64,000 bases of DNA, from contig NC_079476.1 in the NCBI RefSeq assembly GCF_026230105.1, positions 35,640,559 through 35,704,558 of the forward strand, written 5' to 3'. A model generated the notes under the pieces. That model was not told the DNA's origin, did no database searches, and worked only from the letters and a program-made list of their open reading frames with translations. This DNA comes from Diorhabda sublineata. Lineage: Eukaryota; Arthropoda; Insecta; Coleoptera; Chrysomelidae. Both the position numbers and the translations under genes were made by a program. Below are positions 24,905 through 35,852 of the stretch, piece after piece. How positions within the stretch are numbered: the stretch's first letter is position 1; each line of letters starts with the position of its first letter.

Positions 24905-25930
24905 TTGTCAACATCATCGTCGAGTATAGGAGCACCTGTCGGTGTTTAAACAGCTGTGGTAAAACGTTGACGTCGCTATTCAGGTTTCCTTCTGGTTCCA
25001 TCTATTCGTGAAGCCTCTTTCCATGTTAAGCTCTTTTGCTGCAGATATTTTTCGATAGCTTTTCTCCATCTTTCCATGTCCAGGTTTCGGCTCTATATGA
25101 CAATACATATTTTATATTGGAATGAAACACTCTTAGTTTTGATGTTCTTGTCATACTTATTGAAGACCCTATCGTATACAGATGACTGACAAGCGGTTCA
25201 CGCTTAATCTTACTTCAATATCATATTAAGTACGTCCTTTTGTACTTCCTATGCTGCCTTAATGGTAGAATTGATTCTGTCCTCTAAATAGATGGCGTTG
25301 TCTGTTTCGGTTTTGTAGTATCGTAATATCTTCTGGCGATAGCACATATCACTGTCAAATTTCCTTCCCGATTTTGGTTTGCTGTGATTATTGTAGTAGT
25401 ATTCTAGTTGATATTATTCTGGTGTGCTTATCTAACTGACCGTACGCTTTTTGGGATTTCTCACATTACTATAGTCAAATATTTGTTGTAAATAAAATTC
25501 TCACAGTATGGTCAATGCAAGAGTTACCATTTCTGAATCCATCTTAGTTTCTCGATTAGTCGTTTTCTCTTATTAATTTCAGAATTAACTGTAGCCATTC
25601 AGTTACGTCTTGAGTCGCCTGTTTTCGCAATAATTGTACATCATTTCAGATTTTATTGTGGAGTATATAAAATATTTCTGCTGAAAGACATGAATGTGCA
25701 TACATTAGTTCTGTTAGAATACAGTGACTGCGTTTCGCTTTTTCTTTTTACAGATCATTTATTAGTGAAGTCATTTCTTGCATCGTATTCACATCTTCCT
25801 TGATATTTACGGTTTCCTGTTTATTCTTAATTAGTTCTGGGTCATTTGGATCAACATTGACTTGTTTCTATAGTTCAGAAAAAAGCTCTATCTCTCTATA
25901 TTTTATGTGTTTTTGATACGGTAGATTTTT
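24905..25930 (-). pseudogene. Highly decayed non-LTR retrotransposon relic
   Basis: Minus-strand pieces, in the expected order, are: VNVDPNDPELIKNKQETVNI (pre-RT), TEWLQLILKLIREN, DGFRNGNSCIDHTVRILFT (the GFRxGxSCxDHxxxL RT block, near 25540-25500), ISMTRTSKLRVFHSNIKY, SYRAETWTWKDGE (thumb motif) and MERWRKAIEKYLQQKSLTWK near 25060. The assignment rests mainly on the GFRNGNSCIDH, ..LRVFxxN.. and YxAETWT blocks. The RT catalytic box and VRQG block are not legible. The element is old, with stops throughout. The family is not assigned. Confidence 0.6.
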
Positions 25931-26227
25931 ATTATTCTCCAATTTTTTGGTTGTTTTGTTTAGTATGTTTGTGTTGTGGGCGATGCTACTGATGAAAAAG
26001 CACTTGTCACATCTCGTTTTTCAAATGCCGTCTCTGTTTTGTCAACGGCCAATTTTATCGAGTTAAACAAAGAGTACCAGGTTGCCCTTGTGAACACACT
26101 TCATGGTTATACGTAATCATCCATCAAAGTGTTCCAATATAAAATTTAGAAAATATCTTAAATAAATGTTCTGATGTCGCAACTTTGGAGGCTTATAGCT
26201 CAGATCCGAGGAGTCGTATAGGGAGAT

Positions 26228-26430
26228 TTTTTGATACTGAATACACTGTTTACACCACTACTACACCAACACTCACGATTACACTGTCTGGTGTGGTGGT
26301 GGTGTAAATAGTGTATTCAGTATTCAATAAGAATAATGCAAACGGTTTCAGAAATTCCAACTTAGATTTTTTTGTCACAGCATTATTTTCAACTCTTTCA
26401 TCTACTCACTCACATTACATTGGGTTGAGG
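26228..26430. repeat. Penelope-associated repeat as a palindrome (snap-back copy)
   Basis: The arm TACTGAATACACTGTTTACA (from 26234) is answered by TGTAAATAGTGTATTCAGTA (to 26322), enclosing a short unpaired centre that includes ACTCACGATTACACTGTC. The same words, TGTAATTGTGAGTGTTGGTG and GTGTATTCAGTATG, form the repeat at 57344-57530 and, in decayed form, the segment after the Penelope GIY-YIG remnant at 45100-45148. The flank to 26430 (AACGGTTTCAGAAATTCCAA, then CTCACATTACATT) is also shared with 57538-57585, so these are copies of one repeat family. The hammerhead-like core present in the other two copies is absent here. Confidence 0.7.
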
Positions 26431-26434
26431 TCGA

Positions 26435-27055
26435 AAACTTTTCAGACAATCTTTGTATATATATCATCTACATAGATTTAGATGATGTTAATCTATAACC
26501 TAAAACAGGTTTTTATTTATTTTTCTTGTGTAATAAATAAAAACAGCGGCATACTTTTCCTCTCTCAACGTAATTCAAAAACTGTTATTTTCTAACCTTT
26601 ATTTCACTATAATCTCAAGTTTTCTTTGGTTATTCATGGTAGACGTGAACCGAAAGTCTATTAAACTTAACTTATCTTGTAACAGACACGGACGTGTGTT
26701 CATCAACTGTTGCGAAAAGTATTCATTATTTAAACATGTTTGTACAACTTCTGGATACGTTTTACACCACGTCTTCATGTTTGAATTCTGATTTAATTGT
26801 GAACATTATATCAAAATTTGGTAAAAATGTTTATATCCATATTAAAAATGAAAAGTATACGATCACTATATAGTAAGATTTTTCTTAAGGCGGTGGATAC
26901 GTTCTAACAAATTAGAGCGTTAAACGAGGCTATCTTAACATGTAAATAATGGTTAGCAATTAAATTTAATCATGTTTTTTTAAATGAAAATTAATTTCTC
27001 ACAATATTAAAAACAATTAAACGAATATACTTTTAAAAAGAAATAAAATTCTAAG
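26435..27055. other. Non-coding stretch
   Basis: No gene was recognised. The left end of the neighbouring Tigger element may lie in the last few hundred bases, but no inverted match to its right end was found. Confidence 0.4.
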
Positions 27056-27064
27056 TCAGTCAGA

Positions 27065-27761
27065 TCATTCACTCTATTCTGTGTTTCCAGTTTTCGATCT
27101 TTTTGTCAAGAAGGCATCTAATGTAGTTTACGTTTTTCTTTTGGATTCTGTTAGAAGTTATTGATAAGTGGATAAAGCATCTATAACACTCCGTTTTGCT
27201 TTTAAACTTAGATTTAGATCATTTTCAACAAATTTGTCCATAATTTTCGTTATAGTGGTTACACTCCTTTTTACTAACACCATCGAAAGTTCTTTTTGCT
27301 CTTTTTCGAAATCACTTCTATCAATATTTTTGTTTCCTTCTTGCTCAGTTAATTCATCAGACTATGTTCGCCGCAAATAATAAGCCTTGAAATTGGATAT
27401 AACGCCTTGATTCATGATTTTTATTTGACCCCCAAAGGTAAAGTTGATTTACTTATGCCTTTCATGGTTCTTGGATTTTTAAAATAGTAAACTAGTAGCG
27501 GTTTAAATTTGAAATCTCCGCTGCATTACCACCCAGAAGAAGTATTAAACGATCTTTCGCAGTTCTAAATCCGGCTGCTTGTTTCTCTTCGCGGGATGGA
27601 AATGATCGGTTTGGTATTATTTTCCAAAAAAGGCCTGTTTCATCAACATTAAAAACCAATTCTTTAGTACTAGAATCAAATCTTCTAATCACTTGCGTTT
27701 TAGTTTCCTGTCAAATGCTTTCTCTGGTTGCTTTCTTTTCTTGTGTTTTATTATCACTCAT
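27065..27761 (-). pseudogene. Tigger/pogo (CENP-B/Jerky-like) transposase, internally deleted
   Basis: A start at 27761 (minus) opens MSDNKTQEKKATRES, an N-terminus typical of Tigger/Jerky proteins, but runs within about 30 codons directly into SSTKELVFNVDETGLFWK (27492-27692 frame), which holds the first catalytic Asp of the DDE_1 domain, followed by GFRTAKDRLILLLGGNAA. Further on come LLVYYFKNPRTMKG and KSTLPLGVK, then NQGVISNFKAYYLRR, where a normal protein has about 60 residues with the second catalytic Asp (LLLDNAPxH) between LPV and PMDQG. The end is TTLDAFLTKRSK. Most of the CENP-B-type HTH and the middle of the DDE core are therefore deleted. This looks like a non-autonomous deletion derivative of a cut-and-paste element. 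Confidence 0.85.
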
Positions 27762-27998
27762 GATAAAAACTAGAGATCATAATATTGGTAACTGTATTAA
27801 TCGTTATAGTATTATATAAATTTATACACTTACAATAATGTCAACAAATCTTTCAAAAGATAAAAATGCGTCCGTACAGCACCACACCTACCCAACTAAA
27901 CCAACTGCTTACAACATGTTTCGAATATGTTATTTCGAAACTTAGCGCTGCGATCAATTTCAGGGAATCCCCGGGTTAAAATAAAATAGCTCTAAACC

Positions 27999-28020
27999 GA
28001 AACAGCGGGGTCTCACTGTA
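27999..28020 (-). mobile_element. Candidate terminal inverted repeat of the Tigger element
   Basis: Read on the minus strand from 28018, the sequence is CAGTGAGACCCCGCTGTTTC, bordered outside by TA (28019-28020). Pogo/Tigger ends begin with CAG next to a TA target duplication, and the distance to the transposase start (about 260 bases) is reasonable. The matching left end was not found, so this is inferred from one side only. Confidence 0.55.
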
Positions 28021-28024
28021 TCTA

Positions 28025-28440
28025 CTATAAAATAATATTCAGTCTTTAGATTTTATCAGCGTTACAAAAGTTGACTGAAGTTAGTTTAACGGCATCCTAA
28101 ACTCACAACTCTCGTACAGCGCTAGTTGTAGCTCGGTTGCTACTCATTGGATATTTTTGTTTGCACTATATATCCGAATAGTGACAAGGCTACGGTTATC
28201 TAATTATAGTACATTCTAGGTTGCTGTCTGTATACTCATTACAAACAAAACCGTAATGAAATTCTCATGAATTACTTCGAAAGTTGTCAATAATAACAAA
28301 AATTTAGAATACTTTTATTATTTACAAGGGCCATTCAAAATGTTTGAGAATAAAAGAGTACAATAATCAAAATTCATTAACTACAGCTAAAAGAACGACT
28401 GAAATTATAATTTTTTGCAGAGCTATTTTGTAATGTAGTA
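28025..28440. other. Non-coding stretch
   Basis: Nothing recognised. Confidence 0.4.
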
Positions 28441-28444
28441 CGCC

Positions 28445-29215
28445 CAGTAAGAATGTCTCAATACATACCTAGTCTAACTCCACCTCTCCCAAAATTCATC
28501 CCTAAAAAATCTATGCTTTCCGGAAAGAGTTTCCATCCACCCTATTTATCCCATGCAATGGCATCGTCAGTCTTATCTGCTGCTCGTTTAGTTGAAGTTT
28601 CAGGCTATCGTATCCTTTTCTTCAGGATAGTACCATGCACTATCCTTTTGTTTTTGGTTATGGCGTTCACGTTGGATGTTTTTTTTTCTCACAGATTCCA
28701 CACGGGACAAATTATTAGCCGACTTATTACTTTAAATCCCTACTCGAGATTGCTCCGATTTCTAATATATCTCTTTGGATGTCTGACGTAGTCTTTTCTG
28801 CAGTAGAGTCCCAATTCCCTCAGCTGGTTGTTAGCGTGAATAGTCAGCTCTTGAAATATTTTTCTGGTTCTATCCTCCATGATTTCTTCAATTTTTTACT
28901 GGCCTTACTCTTGGTATATACAGTGTGCCATGATGTACCAAAGGGTGAACTTTGTTTGATTCAAGCTGATATTTTGCTAGCAGCTTTCTCGATAGCTCTT
29001 GGTAGTGTATTCCAGCGCTCTGGAAGCTTAAACATGATTGGTATAATGAGGTAGTGCTTTGTCCTCAGTTTAGATCGACTTCCGTTCAGGCATACTAGTC
29101 TTCCTTTTGCCTTCCTGGTATTGTTTTCTAGACGTCGAATTCCAGTCTTTGGTTTGGATTACTCCCAGGAATTTGGTTTTTGTGGTCTAGGTGATTTATT
29201 CTTCCGAAAAGATTC
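28445..29215 (-). pseudogene. Jockey-like non-LTR retrotransposon C-terminal relic
   Basis: The minus strand from about 29200 down gives TTKFLGVIQTK, NTRKAKGRLVCLNGSRSKLR and TKHYLIIPIMFKLPERWN, then SWHTVYTKSKASKKLKKS and EIMEDRTRKIFQELTIHANN. This follows the Jockey-clade order after the RT: a TKFLGV strand, a K.R...L.........K..L........P...Y block, a NAPWxIP.. segment and ..EEI..RT..YF..L..H.N. The RT itself is missing. From 28780 down to 28445 the text becomes unreadable but contains no other feature. The two + strand frames at 28453-28791 and 28779-29054 are antisense to this relic. Confidence 0.65.
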
Positions 29216-30829
29216 ATACAGTTAAATAAATTCCAAATATATAGAATAATGTGATGTTTTTCTTATTTATATAAACATTTTTTAAAAGGTGGGGTGAATT
29301 TATACACACGGTGTTTCTTTCTTACTTAACCAATTTATTTATAAGCTAACGCTAATTATCCACTAAGACTTAACTATTCACTAAAGTGTGCACAAACTTA
29401 CTACTAAACAGTTATTTAATTTATTGGAATTACTTGTTTATTCCGATGTGTTGGGACAAATTTTTATATAAATTATTTCCATATTCTAGAATCTTGTTTC
29501 CTAGAAATCTTTAACAAACAAAAAGGCTTTCTTAGAACAGTGAAAAGATGTCACAGTTTATAAAAACAACACAAAGACTTCCCAGTATATGAACACTTTC
29601 TGGTAATTTATACCCGGTGCGTCCACCAAACTAGGTTTTATTAAAGTAATCGAACTGGACCGGCTTCACGGTCTATGTCAGTTGAAGAGTTCTTAACAAT
29701 ACTAATTTTTCAATAGCGTTTTACTTTTTACTGGAACGAAGAAAATCCACGAATATTTTGAGAAATTATACTTAGATTTTGTTAGAATTCCAACAAGATG
29801 GAGTTCAAAGACATTACTTTCTATCAGTTAGGTTGAAAAAGGGGAATAGAATGGCCGCCATGATTGCCTAACTTAGCGACTTGAGATTTTATCTTATAGG
29901 AGCATGTGAAATAAATTTTTTATAAAACGCAGTCTCGATATTTGACAAATAGGAAATGAAGAATAACAGCTGAAAGAAGAGAGCTTCAGACAGAAGTTTT
30001 TTGAAATTAATATTAGTTTCAGGGTAATCTTTTTCACTATATAGAAAATTTAACAAAATAAGTTACGTTTTATTGATTTTTCATGTTTTTGATGCAAAAA
30101 ATTTGAGACATAAAAAGCTTTAACGGTTTCATCTAATTTTTTCAATAGTAAAGAAGAATCAAATTAGTTGCACGACTTTTTGAATAGGGTATCACAAAAT
30201 CCCTATTTTTATTTAAGATTTAAGGGGCAGTATCCGCTAAAAGATTGATGTGATTTAGTCAAATATAACTTACAAACCGTCTCTCAGAATCTTGTAGGTG
30301 TTACGTGGTTTTGTATAATTTTCAATTCCAATCGAAATTGATAACACGCAAAACTAATGATGATTGTTGATACGAAACGCTCTTTAATATATAATTTAAA
30401 TAATCGAGTTGTGTTTTAAATTGAAATGGAGTTGAAGTAAAAATGAAGACCTCGTAGATGTACATGACGTGTTCAGCGCTTGCTTAAAACAATATTGCGG
30501 AATGCGGAATCTACAGTCCTATATCTATGTACCAATATATTAATCGCAGCTAATTTATTCCTTAATAACTCAAAGACATACATACTTGAAATGTCAGGCT
30601 ATAATTTAGTGGAAGCATACCAATCTGTTAACATAGTTGGGATTCTGGAAAACATCTAATAGTTCGTGGAATTAATTTAAATTTAAAAGATTACCAGTAG
30701 TTACAAAAATAAATTCTTATAATTCATCTATTGTGTGGAGTAAATTTCATTTATCTAGACATCTATCTGAAATAATTTAACTTTTTTATAGCAGAATTAG
30801 ACAGTTTTAAGCAATGGAGTCCCAAGTAC
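29216..30829. other. AT-rich stretch without a recognisable gene
   Basis: No protein family or repeat end was recognised up to the left terminus of the mariner at 30831. Confidence 0.4.
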
Positions 30830-30830
30830 G

Positions 30831-30861
30831 GAGAGTGTCTCGTAAGTAATGTCGGTTTTCA
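30831..30861 (+). repeat. Left terminal inverted repeat of the interrupted mariner
   Basis: This 31-base end pairs with 32379-32409 with five mismatches. The outer ten bases, GAGAGTGTCT, are identical in both. Confidence 0.8.
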
Positions 30862-31043
30862 TATGTAAAAATTTTCAATAATCAATCAATAATTCTTTGA
30901 AGAGTACAATCTCTTTTTATTTTATTTCAATCATTATCTTTTTGTTAATGGAAGACGCAGTGCGTGTATTGTTAAGACATGATTGGAATCAAGTTCAAAG
31001 CAACCGTGGCAGCAAAGAAAATATGTAAAACTGAAAAGGAAGA

Positions 31044-31720
31044 TTAAGAGCGAACGTCACAGCATTGGTTTAATTGTTTAAATAGTAGAGGTTTGACACT
31101 TAAACATCGTTTGCGCTCAAGTCGTCTACCTGCATAAGATATTGTTACAATTTGTAGACAAAACCTTGTAAAAACTAAAAACCAAACAAAATAATAAGTA
31201 AAAATAGATAAAACAAATAAAATTTCAATATACAGAATAAAACCACCACGAGTACGGAAGGTACTTTCCAGTAAATATGCCCTCAAATTATTGTGGAGTG
31301 CGGGAAATGATTATATCGATTCGATTTCAATTGTCAAGTGATTGGGCATTTTTTGCATTGTAAAATATTGAGCTCCTAACTAATTCTGAACGTGGAGTAG
31401 GTGGGTAAAGGTCGAACTCCGCGTTCCTAAGTGGATAGCCATGCAACGATTTTTCTGAACTTGTAGAAGCGTAATTACGAAGTCCCTGCAGTGAGCCCTG
31501 CTGTTTGGTCCGAGTAAATATCTATCAGCTCTCTTTTGTAGTTTGAAGATTCGCTCAAATTGAGTCGCACCACATGTGGGAAGATGGAACTCATAAAGGA
31601 GGTGGATTAGTTCAGTTCTTTGGAATTCATGGAATTGTCCACAAGAAGCCCTAAAAATTCTACAGATTCAACGGCGTCAATGGTGATGTTGTTTAATAAA
31701 ATAGTTTTTAACTAATCAAA
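31044..31720 (-). pseudogene. Non-LTR retrotransposon C-terminus and 3' UTR, family B copy 2 (inside mariner)
   Basis: The minus strand gives, from about 31620, a decayed THPLYEFHLPTCGATQFERI segment, LQKRADRYLLGP, NSRAHCRDFVITLLQ, a broken LPTPRSELVR stretch, and at 31286 LRAYLLESTFRTRGGFILY. This is the same order and wording as the + strand copy at 7815-8712 and the minus copy at 56100-56425. The 3' UTR shows the shared AATAAAATTTCAATATAC string (near 31215, read on +), and the end lies near 31138. The copy has a deletion relative to copy 1 in the middle. It lies between the two ends of the mariner and so inserted later. The 80-codon frame 31044-31286 is only its last coding part plus UTR. 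Confidence 0.82.
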
Positions 31721-32029
31721 AAAAATCAATCAGCTTCCAGCGGACTAAAACAAAAAATAAATGAGCAAACTTATCTTATATACGTAGATGCATAGGTAGA
31801 TTTCTTATTACTTATAGATTTTTTTAAAGACAGGTAAAACGTTCCGTCGTAGGAGCAGTATATTCTCGCGGAAAGTCTTGCGAATATAGTGGAATTATCA
31901 AGGTTTAATATATTTTGAAATCATTTCAGATAGTCGAGTTTTCAATACCGAGTTATATATAACTGATACTAATGAATGAGGTTTTATGGAAGAAATATCT
32001 AGGTTTGGGGAATCAAAAGTGTGTTCTCC

Positions 32030-32332
32030 TACAATCTCCTACAAGACAATGCTAAACCACTTACATTAAAAGTTCCGTGAAATAAGATCTAACAAATTGT
32101 TGGTATTGAGCTCCTACCCCATCCAGCTTTAGTCTGGACTTTGCACCGTCAGATTACTATTTATTAAGATCCATGGTGAAATTCTTGCGTGAGATAGAAT
32201 TGGAATTCAAAGGAAATATTGAAAATAAAATTTACATCCAAGCCTAAACAATGGCTTAACCTATGAAGGTCTTGAAGAGCTTGTTGAAGGTTGGGTTGAA
32301 ACCGTAGAATACGATTGGCTATAGTTCGAATT
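32030..32332 (+). pseudogene. mariner transposase C-terminal relic inside the interrupted mariner
   Basis: The + strand reads QDNAKPLTLKVP (32044; the HQDNARPH block with the second catalytic Asp kept), then IVGIELLPHPALVW (the usual GWELLPHPxYSPDL), SDYYLLRSMVKFL in a shifted frame, ASKPKQWL and EELVEGWVETVEYDWL before the right terminus. This matches the C-terminal half of irritans-type mariners. The third catalytic Asp (SPDL) is not legible because of a frameshift. The N-terminal half, expected between 30862 and 31137, is barely readable. Confidence 0.8.
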
Positions 32333-32410
32333 TTAAAGCTACATTTTTCTATGATTATTTAATAAACAAAGTGAACATTGAAAACCGTCACTATTTATTA
32401 GACACTCTCT

Positions 32411-32715
32411 AAGAAATACGCGTCTTAACGAATGTTTACCAAAATAACATACAAAACTTACAGGTTAATAATAGAAGGAGTGATATGAAGTATATTCTAA
32501 TTCAAAAGAATCAAGAGCAGCCGTACCATTTAGTAATTTTTTGTCCAATCTGCATTATAGGAGTATTCTTCACTAATAAAGACATAGTAAGAGACAATGA
32601 GCTTCATTCGAAAGAAAGGATATATTCGATACAAAAAATGTAAAAAAATTCCATACTTTTACTTTGCAACACAATATTGATAATATATATACATATAAAA
32701 AATACGTCGTAAAAT
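32411..32715. other. Non-coding spacer
   Basis: Nothing recognised between the mariner right end and the next LINE tail. Confidence 0.4.
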
Positions 32716-32719
32716 TAAT

Positions 32720-33240
32720 TACTTACTCCATTCTACCTATACCGTAGAATGCCTTCACCACATCTGTTTCCATTCTTTCTTATCTCGTTTTATCCATTTC
32801 TTCGATCTTCCTTTTCCATCTTAATTTCTTCTGTTCAGCTCTTTCTCTGTCTTCATTTCTATTTCGTACTCCATATTAATCGCTCTTCTTCAATGATTAT
32901 AACATTCTCATTTTAATTATCTTTCTTCGATTTTATTTTGAATGATGAAGTTCAAAATTTTCTCTATTTTTCTTAGAAATTTCATTTCTGTACTTTGTTG
33001 TTTGAGCCGTATTTTTTTATACATATTTCATTTTATATATTTTTTATATTCTCTTTTTAGCAATAAACTGAGTTGAATAATCTTTCAGCCGCTCCAGTTA
33101 CCTCGTTTATCTCTTTTTCCAATATTTCATCTTGTGTTATTATCATGCCAAGGTATTCGAAGTATTTGACCTGCTCTATATTTGATTCTTCTAATTTTAT
33201 GTTGTGTCTCCTCCTTTCAGCTTATTATCATCATTTTATT
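32720..33240 (-). pseudogene. Non-LTR retrotransposon post-RT relic, family C-type
   Basis: Minus-strand reading gives EQVKYFEYLGMIITQDEI and EKEINEVTGAAERLFNS (the YLG..IxxDG....EI..RI..A...F block that follows the YADD box), then a decayed YGS..KVQxxNF-like piece and KIKSKK. At the end MEKEDRRNG and WRHSTV-like text resembles the usual ..R..W..xV terminus. The palm with YADD is missing. It resembles the thumb region of the 22.5-24.2 kb element. No open frame of useful length remains. Confidence 0.65.
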
Positions 33241-33244
33241 TTTG

Positions 33245-34960
33245 TCTGAAGTTTAAAAATTTGGGAGTAAAATTAATGATAAATCTTTGGTTTATTTCGT
33301 GGTTGAAGATTACGAGACAAAGAAAAGTTTGATTCATACTTTTGTGAGGAATTATTTCTCTTTCTTGTTTATTTATCTATGTACAACTAAACTAAATTTA
33401 AAAATTACACGCTAAGCGGATCAGCTGTCCACGATAAATATGCCAAAAAAGTAGGAGAAATAATAAACAATTTCTATATTTAAGACATGTATTCAGATTA
33501 AAGTTGAAAGAATAATAATTAGTATATAAGCTGTGGTCATTGCTAAGTGCTTTCAAATTAAACTACTGCTGAAAATATATGGAATTTTCCATTGTATCTA
33601 TTTGAACAAAATATAAAGGGCGAGCCATGTGAAGTTAATTCATTTCCAAATGCAAGCTACCAAGTTTTATATCTTTGGTCTCTTTATTGATATTAATAAA
33701 CTTATAACACAAATTTCATCAGTATTCCTCGAGATATTATACATTTTTTTTAAAAAAAGAAAACATACACAGTTTTATTCTAAATTATATTTTATTTCCA
33801 GTCAAAGCTTTGGCTATAACATCGTATCCATTTCTTCTAATTAAAATCTATAATTAGTCAATTTTTAGATGATTTACATCATGCTAATCAATTTTGGATA
33901 ACACTGTATGAAAAATTATTTTCAAACATTTTTAAATACGTTCTTTAAATAAACTAATTTCGCCTTTCAGAATGTTATTGTTGATTATATGTTATAAAAA
34001 TTACACAAATTTTCATTTCAATGTACAGGACTTTTGTCTTTAAACGTAATTGATTGAACTTGTGGGAAAAAATTCAAAATTTTTTTATTGTTGTTTACCA
34101 GAAAATGAAAAATATAATTTCGAACGTCAATTTGATATTATAAAATTTGAAAAAAAAACATTTGGGAGGCTAAGAAAGCGCTTACTATGAATCTGAACTG
34201 GTAAATATTCCAAATATTTATTATATTCTATTCCTCAAATTTCTCGAGTACAAAATTTTTTTGTATCATTGACAAATAACGTTGAGGTAGCAAATAACCT
34301 AACCTAGTTCATTTTCATACGTTTACCAAAAAATCTGCTTCTTTTATGTACTTTCCAATATGCACAAAGTAAATATGTTATATGAGACGACGTGATAGAA
34401 GATGAATAGAGCAGCTAAGACTTGTAAAGCGATGTAAGTAGCGCCGGAAACAGGGAATTCTTCGCTTAGAGAGGATGAAATCACTTGTTCGCAGTAAGAG
34501 AAGGGAATGAACTTCAGTTAAATCTCTATTTTGTCACGTCTATTTACGTGTGAGTGAAAATGTATATTCCAATCTTGATTATGAAGATTTTAGAAAAATT
34601 TTTAAATCTTTTGTAAATATTTAAAATGAACGCTTCTATGGTTTGAAAACAACATAATAATTTTTTAATTGAGCGTTTAACTAATGACAAAGCTTATTTT
34701 GAACGCTTATTTGTATAAAAGTTGTATAAAGTATAAAAACTGGAAAGTGAAGAAATTCTTCTGCAGTTCCTGATATATGATACATTCTTTTTATGCTTTG
34801 TAGGGTTGCTGCTTGCATTCATTTTAATTTTTTCTCTTGCTATTGTTATATGCCATGTAAGCTTTACACGTCCTATTCCTCCAATGTATTTAGCCTGTAT
34901 ATTTATGATTACTTTGATTCTTCTTATTTTATTCCAATTTTTTGTATCTTGCGTATTTGT
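33245..34960. other. AT-rich stretch without a recognisable gene
   Basis: No motif was seen. The + frame 33629-33844 (71 codons) is Ile, Phe and Lys rich and looks random. Confidence 0.4.
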
Positions 34961-34975
34961 CTATCATAATCTATT

Positions 34976-35311
34976 ATGAACCAAGTTTGGTTTGGACATA
35001 AAGTACCCAGCTTAAGCCTCATAAGCTATAATGATTACAGTATAGAAGTACAGGGAAAAAGAAACAGAGATCAATTGCCTAAAAGATGGTCTTATCAAAT
35101 TAAGACCAACCCCTTCACGTATACCAAGCTTGGAAGGAGACAACAAAAAGAGAAACAGATAAATTCCAAAGATGTCACGAGACTCATGACTGAGGAAATG
35201 AGTAGAGAGGGATCTAAATATGTACAAAAAAGCTTAGGTCTTATTTGCCTGGTTGATTATTCATCTGATCTCTGTGTTTTCGTTTTCTTCCTTGGTAAAA
35301 TGTTCACCTAG
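34976..35311 (+). pseudogene. Possible non-LTR retrotransposon C-terminal tail
   Basis: A 111-codon frame contains IEVQGKRNRDQLPKRWSYQI followed by YTKLGRRQQKEKQ. This resembles the GKR.RGxPxKRWxDQI.....A.DR..WK segment that ends many insect LINE proteins, and the frame is embedded in LINE-rich DNA. Upstream RT blocks are not visible, and the last 35 residues (LICLVDYSSDLCVFVFF) look like non-coding read-through. It may therefore be a short tail only, or an unrelated open frame. Confidence 0.4.
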
Positions 35312-35590
35312 GTATTTGTGATGTAGAAACTTGAATGTAAAGCTGAACTTCACTTAATAAAATCTTCATTTAATAGCTATGAATCGTCAATAAGTTATTT
35401 ACTGATGGATAAACTTCCGAAAAACGCCAAGAAAAATTGGAAGGTTAAAATGATAGAGAATGGTTACAATTGGATAAGTATTAAGAAAATATACAAGGGA
35501 TCGTGCGCACGCGCGGAAAAGTGAATTAAAAAAGGCCTATTCGTGCCACGAAAAAGGAAAGAAAAATAGAAATACGATAGTAAACGCACC
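35312..35590. other. Spacer before the telomere-type array
   Basis: No gene. It contains a short GC-rich island with alternating purine and pyrimidine (CGTGCGCACGCGCGG, 35502-35516). Confidence 0.4.
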
Positions 35591-35593
35591 GGA

Positions 35594-35760
35594 CCTAACC
35601 TAACCTAACCTAACCTAACCTAACCTAACCTAACCTAACCTAACCTAACCTAACTTAACCTAACTTAACCTAACCTAACCTAACCTAACCTAACCTAACC
35701 TAACCTAACCTAACCTAACTTAACGTAACTTAACCTAACTTAACCTAACCAAACTTAACC
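35594..35760. repeat. Interstitial telomeric repeat, (CCTAA)n = (TTAGG)n
   Basis: About 33 tandem five-base units are present. Most read exactly CCTAA, and variants CTTAA, CGTAA and CAAAC increase toward the right end. TTAGG is the ancestral telomere repeat of arthropods made by telomerase. Here it lies inside a repeat field, not at a chromosome end, so it is an interstitial array, either from repair of a break with telomeric DNA or from fusion. The uninterrupted first 60 bases suggest recent origin or maintenance; the right end is eroding. Confidence 0.95.
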
Positions 35761-35852
35761 TGACCGAATCGATAGCATCGACGTATTTCCCGATCCCGAA
35801 AGAACAAAAAAATAATAGAAATAAATGAAAAGCAATTTTATTCGACAAAAAT

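Larger units (their letters stand above)
30831..32409 (+). mobile_element. mariner element with both terminal inverted repeats, interrupted by a LINE
   Basis: The left end (30831-30861, GAGAGTGTCTCGTAAGTAAT...) and the reverse complement of the right end (32409-32379, GAGAGTGTCTAATAAATAGT...) match at 26 of 31 positions by direct count, both reaching CGGTTTTCA. TA occurs just outside the right end (32410-32411) and two bases outside the left end (30827-30828), as expected for TA-targeting mariners. The right half carries a transposase relic (32030-32330). The span of 1.58 kb exceeds the usual 1.3 kb because a minus-strand LINE fragment (31138-31720) sits inside, so mariner inserted first and the LINE later. 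Confidence 0.8.

Noticed and set aside
26228..26326. CRISPR-like repeat
   Set aside because: The unit is an inverted pair without regular spacers and belongs to a Penelope-associated family; the DNA is eukaryotic.
26880..26940. Left end of the Tigger element (GTTAAACGAGG-like words)
   Set aside because: It does not match the candidate right end CAGTGAGACCCCGCTG in inverted orientation.
28453..29054. Two + strand frames of 112 and 91 codons as genes
   Set aside because: The minus strand of the same DNA reads as a Jockey-like C-terminus; the + frames are shadows.
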